A stretch of DNA of 64,000 nucleotides from Prochilodus magdalenae. Taxonomy: Eukaryota > Chordata > Actinopteri > Characiformes > Prochilodontidae. The translations under genes and the position numbers were made by a program. Below the pieces are notes generated by a model that saw only the letters and a list, made by a program, of their open reading frames with translations, made no database searches and was not told the origin of the DNA. The stretch lies in contig JAMWET010000814.1 of assembly GCA_024036415.1 (NCBI GenBank), forward strand, positions 338,001 through 402,000, in the 5' to 3' direction. The stretch's first letter is position 1. Each line of letters starts with the position of its first letter. Shown here one piece after another: positions 39,770-47,568 of this stretch.

Positions 39770-42700
39770 GGGTTGGACAATGAAACTGAAACACCTGTCA
39801 TTTTAGTGTGGGAGGTCTCATGGCTAAATTGGACCAGCCTGGTGGCCAATCTTCATTAATTGCACATTGCACCAGTAAGAGCAGAGTGTTAAGGTTCAGT
39901 TAGCAGGTAAGAGCACAGTTCTGCTCAAAATACTGCAATGCACACAGCATTATGGGACATACCAGAGTTCAAAAGAGGACAAACTGTTGGTGCACGTCTT
40001 GCTGGCGCATCTGTGACCAAGACAGCAAGTCTTTGTGATGTATCAAGAGCCACGGTATCCAGGGTAATGTCAGCATACCACCAAGAAGGACGAACCTCCA
40101 CCAGCATCACGTAGTGACCTGGCCACTATCCTGCAAGAAGAATGGCTTAAAATCCCTCTGACCACTGTGCAGGACTTGCATATGTCATTCCCAAGATGAA
40201 CTGATGCTGTATTGGCCGCAAAAGGAGGCCCTACACCATACTAATAAATGACTGTGGTCTAAAACCAGGTGTTTCAGTTTCATTGTCCAACCCCTGTAGA
40301 TGTATATATAAAATATAATTACATACAACTGTACATATAGTATAAACGAGCCAGTTTCTAAGTTTCTAATGCATTTCAGCTGACTGACATTATCTTATTC
40401 CATGCTATTGTAATATCTGTGTTCTGCTCTTATTAGGAACGCCGAGAAGATTCTGGGCCTTTTGAACTCAAATGTGCTGAGTCATGATCTGATCCCTCCT
40501 CATGTTAACTTCTCCCACCTGACTTCCTCCGACTATGCCGAGATGTATGAAGTGATTAAAATTGTAAAAGAAGACACTTTCTCTCAGCTGGGCCTGGAGC
40601 AGTGTCTGCTGGAGGATGAGCTTAATAAAGTAAGCCTCCACTGCAGCAATGCCATGCTGAGCTCTACTGTACACCACCGGTCCTGCTTTACTTGTTCAGA
40701 TTAGGGAGAAATTCCATTCAGATGCTGTAGAATGAATACCTCCTTCGTTTCTGACAGTAATCTGTCTTCTGATTTCTCTCGCAGGCTGTTCAGGGCACAG
40801 GTCTGGCCTTCATCGCTTTCACAGAGGCCATGACACATTTTCCAGCATCCCCCTTCTGGTCAGTCATGTTCTTTTTCATGCTGATTAACCTCGGCCTGGG
40901 CAGCATGATTGGCACCATGACTGGCATCACCACTCCCATCCTCGACACCTTCAAAATACGCAAGGAGATCCTCACCGGTGAGAGCTTCCATACTTCACAG
41001 TGGCTGTATGATCACTTAGACAGAGATAGGAAAAACTAGCTGCTGGGTATTATTGTATTACTGTGCTGTGTAATGTGTTAGTGTGCTGTAAGTAGTGTGT
41101 TGGTGTACAGTAACTCAGTAAGTGTAATGTGTTAGTGTGCTGTAAGTAGTGTGTTGGTGTACAGTAACTCAGTAAGTGTGATGTGTTAGTGTACTGTAAG
41201 TAGTGTGTTGGTGTACAGTAACTCAGTAAGTGTGTTGTGATGTGTGTGTCGGTGTACAGTAACTTAGTGTACTGTAGTGTGTCGGTGTACAGTAACTCAG
41301 TAAGTGTGTTTGGTGTACAGTAGCTCAGTAAGTGTGATGTGTTAGTGTGCTTGGTGTAAGTAGTAAGTGTTGGTGTGTACAGTAGTGTGTTGGCTCAGTA
41401 AGTGTGTACTGTGTGTGTTAGTGTGCTGTAAGTAGCGTGTTGGTGTACAGTAGCTCAGTAAGTGTGATGTGTTAGTGTACTGTAGGTAGCGTGTTGGTGT
41501 ACAGTAGCTCAGTAAGTGTGATGTGTTAGTGTACTGTAGGTAGCGTGTTGGTGTACAGTAGCTCAGTAAGTGTGATGTGTTAGTGTGCTGTAAGTAGCGT
41601 GTTGGTGTACAGTAGCTCAGTAAGTGTGATGTGTTAGTGTGCTGTAAGTAGCGTGTTGGTGTACAGTAACTCAGTAAGTGTAATGTGTTAGTGAACTCTA
41701 AGTAGTGTGTTGGTGTACAGTAACTCAGTAAGTGTAAGTAGTGCGTTGGTGTACAGTAACTGTAAGTGTAGTGTACTGTAAGTAGTGTGTTGGTGTACAG
41801 TAACTCAGTAAGTGTGTGATGCGTTAGTTGGTGTGCTGTAAGTAGTGTGTTGGTGTACAGTAACTCAGTAAGTGTGATGCGTTAGTGTGCTGTAAGTAGT
41901 GTGTTGGTGTACAGTAACTCAGTAAGTGTGATGCGTTAGTGTGCTGTAAGTAGTGTGTTGGTGTACAGTAACTCAGTAAGTGTGATGTGTTAGTGTACTG
42001 TAAGTAGTGTGTTGGTGTACAGTAACTCAGTAAGTGTGATGCGTTAGTGTGCTGTAAGTAGTGTGTTGGTGTACAGTAACTCAGTAAGTGTAATGTGTTA
42101 GTGTGCTGTAAGTAGTGTGTTGGTGTACAGTAACAAAAATCCCCCAATTCCAAAGCTCTTCCAGCTTAAGATGAATGATGAGACAGAGGTTGTCGCTCCG
42201 GGGACTGCTGTAGGATGTGTGTAGGCTATCTACAGCAGATTTGTCGATCTCGGCTGATAACGGACGGTGAGACATCTTCAGGAGACCCTACGCTAACTTT
42301 GACCCTTGTGTGTCCTCAGTGGGTTGCTGTATCGTGGCTTTTTTCTGCGGCCTGTTGTTCGTCCAGCGCTCAGGAAACTACTTCGTAACTATGTTTGATG
42401 ACTACTCTGCTGGGCTGCCTCTTACTATCGTAGTCATCTTGGAAAATGTGTCTGTGGCCTGGATATATGGCACCAAGAGGTAAGCAGTGTATTTTTGGCA
42501 CAGCGTTCAGTTTGAGGAGCTTGTACACAAGTGTCCCAGAATAGAATAGCTGACCCACTCGTCTGCCGAAGACACTTCACTTCTGTGTGCATGAATGGGG
42601 GCTCAAAACAGAGCCTACATTCTGGTGTGGTGTAATATGTGGAAAATGATGCATGTTTATAATTTGAGGTGTTTGTGTGCCGTTTATCAGATTCGTGCAG

Positions 42701-43388
42701 GATCTAGAGGATATGCTGGGGTTCAAACCGTACAGGATCTATTTCTACCTCTGGAAGTATGTGTCTCCAGTCTGTCTTATCGTGCTTATTACTGCCACCG
42801 TCGTGGAGATGGCCATAAGTCCACCTGGATACAATGCTTGGGTTCAAGACCTGGTGAGTGGAACTAAGTGTGTCTTGTCATGTGCTGTGCAGAGGTTCTA
42901 GGCATCTAAAAGCAAATAGTTAAAACTAGACTGGAAATTGGTTATTCAACTGGGCTATGATCATGAAAACTAAGGACACTGGTGTGGTCTGGTCTGGTCT
43001 GATCTGGTTCTAGATGTCTCTTCATTGCAGTCCAGCCATTGCATTGATGTGTTAAATTCCATCACCAGCAGTGGTGGAACACAAGGAGGATCAAGCCTGA
43101 AGCCAGATCCCTTCCCATTGTTTGCACAGTCCCCACCACCATCCCTTCTGTTCCTCAGGCCTATCAGTCCTACCACAATTTGGCCTTCTAGCTCCAAGCT
43201 GCCCTAAACTCCAGTCCAAGTTCTCAGAGTGCTCATCTCTCTCTCTCTCAGTCAGTCTCTCTCCTAGAGTCACCAAATGTTGAAAGCATGGTCCGAACTA
43301 TCAACTGAAGCATCAGTTACCGAAACTAAGATTAGACTGATAGCATGGTACTTCCTTAGGGAGAGGTTTGGAAAATGTTAAATAAAAG

Positions 43389-43445
<57 letters not shown>

Positions 43446-45302
43446 TATTATTGTTGTTGTTGGTATTATTATTATTATTGTTGTTGGTATTATTATAAAA
43501 ATTATTATTATTATTATTATTATTACAACAATACAATTTCTGTGAATAAAGCATCAGTGCTCTGTGATGAATCAGCCTGAAGGTAGCAATTCAGTTGGGT
43601 CACGTTTGGAATGTCGGAACTGATCATGTTTATTAAGTTTTATAATCAGATGTAATCTAATACAAGCCTCGTATACAGGGTTTATATTACTCAGGGTAAC
43701 CCGGTATAAACACTGTATCTTTTGTATTTATAAGCTCACTGGACAAACACTAAGTCACCTTGAGTGTTTATGGTTGTAGTAACTTCAGGCTCCTGCAGGT
43801 GGCACTGCACGAGGATGATGGGGCTATAAGTACCTGCAGGGTGTGAGTGACGGGATCCATAGATTGAGAAGAGGTGGTACAGTGCAGTGAATGTCTCGTT
43901 CCAGATTGCTCCAGAGCAGATGTTAATGATTGGATAAAAGGAGTGGCTGCATGTGGGCGTGGCTAAAAGACTGTAGTGTGAAGGAAGTAGCTGAATCTGC
44001 AGGTGTATGGAAGCGTACGCTCATACGGGTCTACCAGCAGTGGCTCAAATCCCAGTCTACAGGAGATTCTCTGGATTGTGGCAGAGAAGACATTTACTGC
44101 TCAGCTCTTGCAGTTACTTCACCCGGGATCAACCTGAGAAGGCTGGGTTTCTCCTCTGAGCCCGGGTTCCTCCCGAGGTTTCTTCCCTACTCTAAGGTTC
44201 TTACTTACTCTAAGAGTTTTCCCTTGCCACTGTTGACTCTGGCTTGCTCGTGGGGGGCTTGGACCCGGATTTCCCTTCTCTATATCTATACATGCAATTT
44301 TTTCCCTTCTGTTATATGATCTGCTTTCAGGTAAAGCTGCTTTGAGAAACATCAGTTATAAAAAGCCCTTTACAAACAGATATTGATTGATCGATTGATT
44401 GATTCACCAAATCTGGCCCAACTGCAGTTCTTTGATGCAAGAGTGGGTGAACACTGATGTGGTCTACATCCAGATACTTGTGCAGGCCATGCCAAATCCA
44501 ATCACAGCTGTTCTTCGTGCTTGGGGAGGTATTATATATACGGTACTTTTCAGCACAGGGAATTAATTTTTTGTCCGGTGAGCTTATGTAAGAGCCTTTA
44601 TCTGCAGTGACCTTTTGGAGTAAAGAATACATATTCAGGAAAGTGTCTTCTCATAAAATCCTTGGGCTATTTTCCAACATGAAAACCACCTGGAAATGAC
44701 TAGGAGTGATTAGGACTGGCCCGGCATTTAAAGTTCATTATTGAAGACCCCTGTCCTAAAGGAGTGTTAGGGTTTACTGGCCTATCATCTCTGAATGCCC
44801 CACCATCTTCACACCAGTTTGTCCAACAGCAAACAGTCCCTCTCTCTTTCTCCATTATTCCATCAGTACATCTGACTCATCCTATTACATTGCTTGCTTC
44901 TGGTCTTCATGCTTCTGCATCCTCTACTCCTAGGCTGTAGAGAGGTTCCAGAGCTATCCTCCATGGGCGCTGGCCATGTGTTTCGCCCTAATCATTGTGG
45001 CCATGCTTCCCCTGCCTCTGGTCTTCATCGCTCGCCACTTCAACTGGCTGCCAGATGGCTCCAACAAGCTGTCTGTGTCCTACCGCAAGAGCCTGACCAA
45101 GGACACGTCCAACCTGGAGGACGAGACGCGCTTCATCCTAGGCAAGAACCCCAGCGAGGCACCCTCCCCCATGCCCAGCCACCGGGCGTACCTGGGGCCC
45201 GGCAGCACGTCGCCCGTGGAGCTCATCACCAACTCCACCTCCATCAGCGGCTACGGCAGCAGCTACCAAACCAACCCCGTCCCGCCCAAATCTGAGTCAT
45301 GA
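18207..45302 (+). CDS. slc6a17: slc6a17 (NTT4/XT1): sodium-dependent neutral amino acid transporter, 11 coding exons, 730 aa
   Basis: This is the gene-level call; exons are listed separately. Joining the eleven exons gives 2193 nt including the TGA stop, so 730 residues against 727 as I recall for human SLC6A17. The N-terminus ([20 protein letters not shown]) and the C-terminal stretch [20 protein letters not shown] are typical of SLC6A17 rather than SLC6A15 or other paralogues. TM1 carries the SLC6 signature [15 protein letters not shown] (residues 78-92). Twelve membrane segments are visible, with TM1 at about 71-93 and TM12 at about 616-640. The large second extracellular loop has a cysteine pair (C184, C199) and sequons at N189 and N215; N396 lies in the TM7-TM8 loop. 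Family knowledge: it moves neutral amino acids with Na+ in neurons and is found on synaptic vesicles. All introns are GT-AG and all phases agree, with no frameshift or internal stop, so the gene looks intact. Confidence 0.96.
18715..19345 (+). repeat. Interspersed repeat, family P (intronic)
   Basis: Starts at AAAGGGGAACTATTATGCTT. It shares ordered blocks with 25690-26113: CCAATCAGAACACAATGG versus CCAATCAAAGCACACTGG, CAGACAGATGGCTGAATACG versus CAGACAGAGGGTGAATACAG, and TGTAAATCTATTTTAGTGGA versus TGTAAATCTGTTCCAGTGGA. Non-coding. Confidence 0.5.
19346..21779. other. Intron sequence, nothing recognised
   Basis: About 2.4 kb of AT-rich intron without long frames, clear repeat ends or RNA genes. 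A short direct duplication of ATATTAATATAGA lies at about 21150-21190. Confidence 0.5.
21780..22190 (+). repeat. Interspersed repeat, family Q (intronic)
   Basis: Contains TATGTGACATCACAGAAATA, TTTAATTTAAGAAAGTGAGG and a GGATAATTC end. Matching ordered blocks occur at 63425-63590 (TATGTGACATCACAAAGACA, TTTTAAGTGAGGAATATTCA). Confidence 0.45.
22228..22493 (+). repeat. Probable solo LTR
   Basis: A 266-bp unit starting TGTAACGG and ending CCCTTACA, the TG...CA form of LTRs with short inverted tips. It is flanked on both sides by GTGT (22224-22227 and 22494-22497), a possible 4-bp target duplication. An AATAAA lies at about 22388. There are no internal retroelement genes next to it, so it would be a solo LTR left by recombination. 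Confidence 0.55.
22600..24250. other. Intron sequence with small TA tracts
   Basis: No gene. A TATATACATATATATATATA tract lies at 23713-23743. CTAACCCTAACCCTAA at about 23355 is only about 2.5 telomere-like units. Confidence 0.5.
24250..24350 (-). repeat. Fragment of the 62440-63300 interspersed element
   Basis: TTCAGTGGTCAGGACCCCCA and GGATCATTCTCAGCATTGCA are the reverse complement of the right end of the element at 63210-63300. Only the tip is present here. Confidence 0.55.
24385..25000 (-). repeat. LTR-like block, reverse orientation
   Basis: Read on the minus strand it runs from TGTTACAGTTATAG to CACTGGGTTACA, with a GATGACGTCATG element and a TATTTAAGG box upstream of a TTCCCTGCGAAGC segment, like a retroelement promoter. 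Blocks match 15939-16135. No target duplication was found, and the 115-codon + frame inside is not a recognisable protein. Confidence 0.4.
25001..25689. other. Intron sequence, nothing recognised
   Basis: AT-rich, no gene. Confidence 0.45.
25690..26113 (+). repeat. Interspersed repeat, family P, second copy
   Basis: Shares ordered blocks with 18715-19345 (see there). It stops just before a Tc1-like element at 26131. The open frame of 100 codons inside is not a recognisable protein. Confidence 0.45.
26131..27037 (+). mobile_element. Tc1-like family A, copy with both ends and an internal insert
   Basis: Bounded by TA at 26129-26130 and 27038-27039 with inverted tips CACTCATAAT and AAAGATGAGTG. 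A frame at 26437-26625 contains [20 protein letters not shown], the first catalytic aspartate block. Compared with the copy at 30-789, about 150 bp of unrelated C-rich sequence is inserted around 26720-26870. Frames are broken. Confidence 0.7.
27040..28214. other. Intron sequence
   Basis: Includes a CT-rich tract at 27300-27365 and a short (ATAATGATA)-type run at 28170-28205. No gene. Confidence 0.5.
28215..28410. mobile_element. MITE family K, copy 3 (left end lost)
   Basis: Matches copies 1 and 2 from ATTTATGCATCGTTTAAACA through GGCTCCATGGACTTACATTA to a right end GTTTTCTATGGACCGCATAT. The left inverted repeat is absent. Confidence 0.65.
28411..29504. other. Intron sequence with A-rich low-complexity tract
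   Basis: 28960-29060 is an AAATAA-type tract. No gene or RNA found. Confidence 0.5.
29505..30240 (+). pseudogene. Tc1-like transposase pseudogene
   Basis: From ATG at 29511 ([10 protein letters not shown]) pieces in shifting frames match an ordered Tc1 transposase: an N-terminal DNA-binding part, [10 protein letters not shown] near 29835, [20 protein letters not shown] at about 29970-30030, [20 protein letters not shown], then [18 protein letters not shown] sequence near 30125 and WPANCPGV near 30220. The segment around the first catalytic aspartate and the extreme C-terminus are missing, and several shifts break it. I could not define terminal repeats. Confidence 0.75.
30241..30731. other. 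End of slc6a17 coding intron 1
   Basis: AT-rich, with nothing recognised until the acceptor at 30731. Confidence 0.5.
30732..30889 (+). CDS. slc6a17: slc6a17 coding exon 2 (TM2)
   Basis: The acceptor TTTTCTTCAG precedes GTGCGTATC. The exon completes the third glycine of NGGGAYLVPY and encodes TM2 and the conserved [12 protein letters not shown] loop, residues 99-151. The donor is ATG|GTAAGT, phase 0. It is 158 nt long. Confidence 0.95.
31647..31861. repeat. Palindromic microsatellite block
   Basis: AATTTGTGTTTTTTTTAGAT at 31647 is inverted at 31746 as AATCTAAAAAAACACAAATT, enclosing TA, CA, TA and TG repeats. A further run of about 38 TA units follows at 31785-31861. The whole block can fold as a hairpin. 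It lies in the intron after coding exon 2. Confidence 0.8.
31862..33449. other. Intron sequence, nothing recognised
   Basis: No gene, RNA or clear repeat boundary seen. Confidence 0.45.
33450..33660 (+). repeat. Interspersed repeat, family S (fish-type)
   Basis: Contains AGCAGCTTTACAGGGAATCT, GCAGTGGCAAGGAAAAACCC, GGAACCAAGACTCAAAAGGG and GAACCCATCCTCCTC in that order. The reverse-oriented insert at 44100-44402 carries complementary blocks. Confidence 0.6.
33852..33978 (+). CDS. slc6a17: slc6a17 coding exon 3 (TM3)
   Basis: The acceptor is GCCGAAG. Residues 152-193 read [20 protein letters not shown] onward through TM3 into the second extracellular loop, with C184 and the sequon NGS at N189. 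The donor is GCCA|GTGAGT, phase 1. It is 127 nt long. Confidence 0.95.
33979..35066. other. Intron sequence after coding exon 3
   Basis: AT-rich, no gene recognised. Confidence 0.45.
35067..35590 (-). mobile_element. Tc1-like family E deletion derivative, both ends
   Basis: Ends are TATAAGCTCACCAAACAAAA at 35070 and a partial inverse near 35560-35588. On the minus strand a helix-turn-helix segment ([15 protein letters not shown]) runs into [20 protein letters not shown] and then directly into the C-terminal tail ([15 protein letters not shown]); the middle third with the catalytic residues is missing. It is about 520 bp. Confidence 0.65.
36034..36215 (+). CDS. slc6a17: slc6a17 coding exon 4 (extracellular loop 2 and TM4)
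   Basis: The acceptor is CCTGAGCAG. Residues 194-254 include C199, the family-typical [14 protein letters not shown] stretch, the sequon NIT at N215, and TM4. The donor is AAG|GTCAGA, phase 0. It is 182 nt long. Confidence 0.95.
36855..37190. repeat. Two adjoining repeat fragments
   Basis: 36858-36915 (AGGGATGGGCGATATGG, ATATCGCAATACATGATAT) resembles a MITE end common in fish. 36985-37190 (CTTATCCAGAGCGACCTACA through a TAAGCCACACCAACC end) resembles another dispersed fish repeat. Both are non-coding and intronic. Confidence 0.4.
37650..37890 (+). repeat. Repeat fragment related to 16690-17450
   Basis: Contains GCCAATGGG-type and AAAGGTTCTTTGGAGGAACC blocks followed by AAATGTTCTTCTGTG, like the tails of the units at 16690-17450. 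Confidence 0.4.
38009..38119 (+). CDS. slc6a17: slc6a17 coding exon 5 (TM5)
   Basis: The acceptor is CTGTTTAG. Residues 255-291 begin [12 protein letters not shown] and end at HMFTPK, covering TM5 and the loop before TM6. The donor is AAG|GTAAGA, phase 0. It is 111 nt long. Confidence 0.95.
38120..38881. other. Intron after coding exon 5
   Basis: No gene or repeat recognised. Confidence 0.45.
38882..39123 (+). CDS. slc6a17: slc6a17 coding exon 6 (TM6-TM7)
   Basis: The acceptor is TTTCCCACAG. Encodes residues 292-371 plus two bases of codon 372, including the substrate-site TM6 segment [19 protein letters not shown] and TM7. The donor is GTGGA|GTGAGT, phase 2. It is 242 nt long. Confidence 0.95.
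39499..39585. mobile_element. MITE family K, copy 4 (right half lost)
   Basis: ATCGCTGTTCAAAGAATG followed by TTGTGCATCATTTGACCACA and GCAGCTGCCATTTACATT matches the left half of the other copies. Confidence 0.5.
39643..39766. repeat. (TA)n-(GATA)n-(TA)n microsatellite
   Basis: TA run, about six GATA units at 39703-39727, then TA run ending directly at the family J element. Confidence 0.95.
39767..40296 (+). mobile_element. Tc1-like deletion element, family J, copy 2 (complete)
   Basis: A 530-bp element with inverted ends: CAGGGGTTGGACAATGAAAC and GTTTCATTGTCCAACCCCTG, flanked by TA. Inside, about 39957-40110 encodes only the N-terminal DNA-binding part of a Tc1 transposase ([20 protein letters not shown] through [14 protein letters not shown]). 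The catalytic domain is absent, so it needs a transposase from elsewhere. It sits in the intron before coding exon 7, about 140 bp from the acceptor. Confidence 0.85.
40437..40629 (+). CDS. slc6a17: slc6a17 coding exon 7 (large extracellular loop before TM8)
   Basis: The acceptor is CTTATTAG. Residues 373-436 are the hydrophilic loop found in the SLC6A15/17 branch, with a sequon NFS at N396 and the acidic end CLLEDELNK. The donor is AAA|GTAAGC, phase 0. It is 193 nt long. A Tc1-like deletion element ends only about 140 bp upstream of the acceptor. Confidence 0.94.
40785..40977 (+). CDS. slc6a17: slc6a17 coding exon 8 (TM8)
   Basis: The acceptor is CTCTCGCAG. Residues 437-500 plus one base: [19 protein letters not shown], then TM8 with [12 protein letters not shown], which carries conserved Na+-site residues in the family. 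The donor is ACCG|GTGAGA, phase 1. A tandem array begins about 85 bp into the next intron. Confidence 0.95.
41061..42133. repeat. 54-bp minisatellite in the intron after coding exon 8
   Basis: About 20 tandem units of 54 bp, for example GTGTGCTGTAAGTAGTGTGT followed by TGGTGTACAGTAACTCAGTA and AGTGTGATGTGTTA, with some length variants at 41230-41420. There is no non-repeated spacer, so it is not an array of the CRISPR type. Because 54 is a multiple of three, the minus strand shows an open repeat peptide ([18 protein letters not shown]), which is an artefact. Each unit carries two GTAAGT hexamers on the sense strand. Confidence 0.95.
42320..42479 (+). CDS. slc6a17: slc6a17 coding exon 9 (TM9-TM10)
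   Basis: The acceptor GTGTCCTCAG lies about 185 bp after the end of the tandem array. Encodes [20 protein letters not shown] through [12 protein letters not shown], residues 501-553 plus two bases of R554. The donor is AG|GTAAGC, phase 2. It is 160 nt long. Confidence 0.95.
42691..42853 (+). CDS. slc6a17: slc6a17 coding exon 10 (TM11)
   Basis: The acceptor is GTTTATCAG. It completes R554 and encodes [20 protein letters not shown] through TM11, ending NAWVQDL (residue 608). The donor is CTG|GTGAGT, phase 0. It is 163 nt long. Confidence 0.94.
43390..43526. repeat. (TTA)n microsatellite
   Basis: ATTATT runs with TTGTTGTTG interruptions, in the intron after coding exon 10. Confidence 0.95.
43730..44590 (+). 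mobile_element. Tc1-like family E derivative, interrupted by another repeat
   Basis: The ends TAAGCTCACTGGACAAA (43731) and TTTGTCCGGTGAGCTTA (ending at 44586) are inverted. The helix-turn-helix part ([20 protein letters not shown], then [12 protein letters not shown]) ends at about 44070 and the C-terminal tail resumes at about 44405 (caccaaatctggcccaactg). Between them is a separate repeat. Confidence 0.7.
44100..44402 (-). repeat. Repeat family S inserted in a Tc1-like element
   Basis: TTTTCCCTTGCCACTGTTGA and GGTAAAGCTGCTTTGAGAAA are complements of family S blocks at 33450-33660. It ends in a GATTGATTGATCGATTGATT run. Its position inside 43730-44590 shows it arrived later. Confidence 0.6.
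44934..45302 (+). CDS. slc6a17: slc6a17 coding exon 11 (TM12, C-terminal tail and stop)
   Basis: The acceptor is CTACTCCTAG. Residues 609-730 cover TM12 (about 616-640) and a long cytosolic tail with the SLC6A17-type segments [14 protein letters not shown] and [20 protein letters not shown]. The tail ends in a serine/proline-rich stretch before TGA at 45300-45302. The tail codons are much more GC-rich than surrounding non-coding DNA. Confidence 0.94.
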   Translation, partial: AVERFQSYPPWALAMCFALIIVAMLPLPLVFIARHFNWLPDGSNKLSVSYRKSLTKDTSNLEDETRFILGKNPSEAPSPMPSHRAYLGPGSTSPVELITNSTSISGYGSSYQTNPVPPKSES

Positions 45303-46455
45303 ACCCTCCCCCGCCAGCGCACCCCAATAGGACTGAGGCCGAGCTGGATGCAGGGAGGGAGAGAAAGAGGAGGAAAGGGAGATGGAGTGAAGTCACAGCA
45401 TACGTCACACTTTAATCCAAGCCATACAGAGGAAGGGAAGGGAGAGATAAGAAAAGGACAAGAGGAAGAATAGAATTCAGTCGCCTGCATTCACCAAGTC
45501 ACTAGAACTAGCCCAGAAGTAACACCTTGTCTCTCTCCTACTCGCCCATCTGGACCAAAGCTGCTAAGCATTTCCACAAATGAGGGGGTGGACAGAGATG
45601 GCACTGAATCATCCTCACAATACTGAGAGGTCCACATAACCTTCTGGTGAGTGGCTTACTATGACTGCCCCTGCATATAGATTTGCCTATAGATGAAAAT
45701 AATGTAGATGCTTAGTTAAAAACAAGCTGAAACCACTGACTAAGCCCAGTACGGGCAGGCTCTGGGTGCAGCAGTGGATGCAGGAGGGATAAAGCACATA
45801 CCCGTAAGGCTTTACAGTATGTTTCTCACTGTTGTAACCTTAGCTCGCGCAGTAGACCAAGATGATGCGGTGATTAATGAGCACTGCCTAAGCTACTGGA
45901 ACCTCTTAGAGCCATGTCTCCGTAAACGCATTACCAGAGCGAGAATGAAAGAGCTGAGCCCGCCATTGCGAGTGATGTGGCCGAGCATGCGCAAAGATGC
46001 GAAGGTAGCGCAACATTGAGAGAGATACTGTACAGGTGATGCTAATGTAATCTATAGTATTTACTCTAACTCTTGTTCTTTGTAAGTGTTCATGCTTATA
46101 GATAGATAGGCCAAGCACAGTCTACCATGATCTCACCTAGTACTGACCAAATGTCTCCATTAGGGGGCAGTATGTGTACCAAAAAAGAAAATATAACAGA
46201 ACACAATGCACATAGTCTCAATGCAGTATCAATCACATACACACACAGTATCAATGACAGCTCGCTTTTGTGGTTATAGGAATTTTTGCCCCTAGGGTTT
46301 CGTTTTGGGAAACCTTGGTTAGATATTAACGCGTAGAATTTTAGTAGTGAAATGACTGCCATATAAGAAATAGACCAATAGACAATGCACAGAATATACA
46401 ATGCACAAAGTAGACAATGCACAAAAAAGAAGCACATTTCTGATTTTTTTTCCTG

Positions 46456-46460
<5 letters not shown>
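45303..46460 (+). other. slc6a17: Proximal 3' UTR and downstream DNA of slc6a17
   Basis: Directly follows the stop. It is purine-rich at 45340-45470 and then unremarkable. I find no convincing AATAAA within the first 2 kb, so the 3' end is not fixed. The 81-codon frame at 45774 has no recognisable family. Confidence 0.4.
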
Positions 46461-46541
<81 letters not shown>

Positions 46542-46600
46542 TTTTCCTTTTTTTAAATTATTTTTTTATTTATTTAATTTTTTTTTGAGATGCAATAACA
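46461..46600. repeat. (TA)n followed by poly(T)
   Basis: About 32 TA units (46461-46524) then about 20 T and a T-rich tract. Confidence 0.95.
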
Positions 46601-47039
46601 GTAAAGGACATTTTTCAGGCAGTCTTTACCCAGCACAAGAACTATTATATAGCTATGAGTATGACTACAGCTTATGCCAGAATGAGTTGGCCCATGTTAG
46701 CATTAGGATCTTCAGTAATGTTAGGACTGCACACCTCTTCTGTGAATATTTGACTTTATCGGTCAGTAAGAAACTACTAATGTATTCTGATTTGGAAGAG
46801 AACACACACACAAGCCTTTCTATAGGACACAATGAACCTAACATTGTTTTTGTGCTTAGTGGGGACTGCCCTTTTTGACAGGAATGGATGTAATGATACA
46901 AAGGGTACTGCAAGAATGCTGACCTACCGGTTGTTATTATTCTGTTTATACATGTTATTTATGTATGCCAAGATTATATGCCATATTATACTGTGCATAA
47001 CAATCATTTCACTTTTACATCACTTGCAATGCACTTGAG

Positions 47040-47430
47040 TGGTCACTGTCCACTGAAGGCCTAAGCGCACCACTATTAGTAGACGTTCATGACGTTGATT
47101 TGCTTCACACAAGCCAGATTTTGTATCATTCTTGTGCACAAGGTGTATGGAAAACAAAGCAGACGCTGCATCCTCCCCTAAAAGCAGGCACACCTCAAGC
47201 TTTCCTCCGGTTCTGCTCCTTGGCAAATGAGGCAGCAGAGCTTTTGATCTCTCGGCAGCTCGTACCATCCCTGTGTGTTCTCCGGCGGCCGCCACGGCGA
47301 GTGTAAAAATAGAGGCGAGCGGTGCGGCGCGGTGCGCAGCAGCCGGTCCCCAGGGGAGCCCGTGTCACACGCAGCACGGCCGCATGCTAACGAATTCTCA
47401 TCGGGAGAGGCGAGGGGAGGGAGGTGCAGG
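47040..47430. promoter_or_regulatory. CpG-rich patch downstream of slc6a17
   Basis: 47270-47420 holds GGCGGCCGCCACGGCG and GGTGCGGCGCGGTGCGC in otherwise AT-rich DNA. Overlapping open frames exist on both strands, but none matches a known protein. It could be a small CpG island or a conserved element; the function is unknown. Confidence 0.3.
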
Positions 47431-47568
47431 TTCTCAGTTTGGTCATGCTGTTTCTACAAGAGCTTTGTGGAGCTCCTGGTAACCACTGGACACAACCAAA
47501 GGGATTCCACACTGAATGTGATGCTTTGGATTCAGTGTGATGTTAGTTCAGATCTGATGTTGTGTTAA

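Noticed and set aside
41061..42133. CRISPR-like repeat array
   Set aside because: Units are contiguous without unique spacers and the context is a vertebrate intron.
41824..42153. Minus-strand frame with an 18-residue repeated peptide
   Set aside because: It is the 54-bp minisatellite read in a frame that stays open because 54 is divisible by three; no splice or start support.
47020..47568. Overlapping frames in the CpG-rich patch as a small gene
   Set aside because: Several competing frames on both strands, none with a recognisable domain; composition alone explains them.
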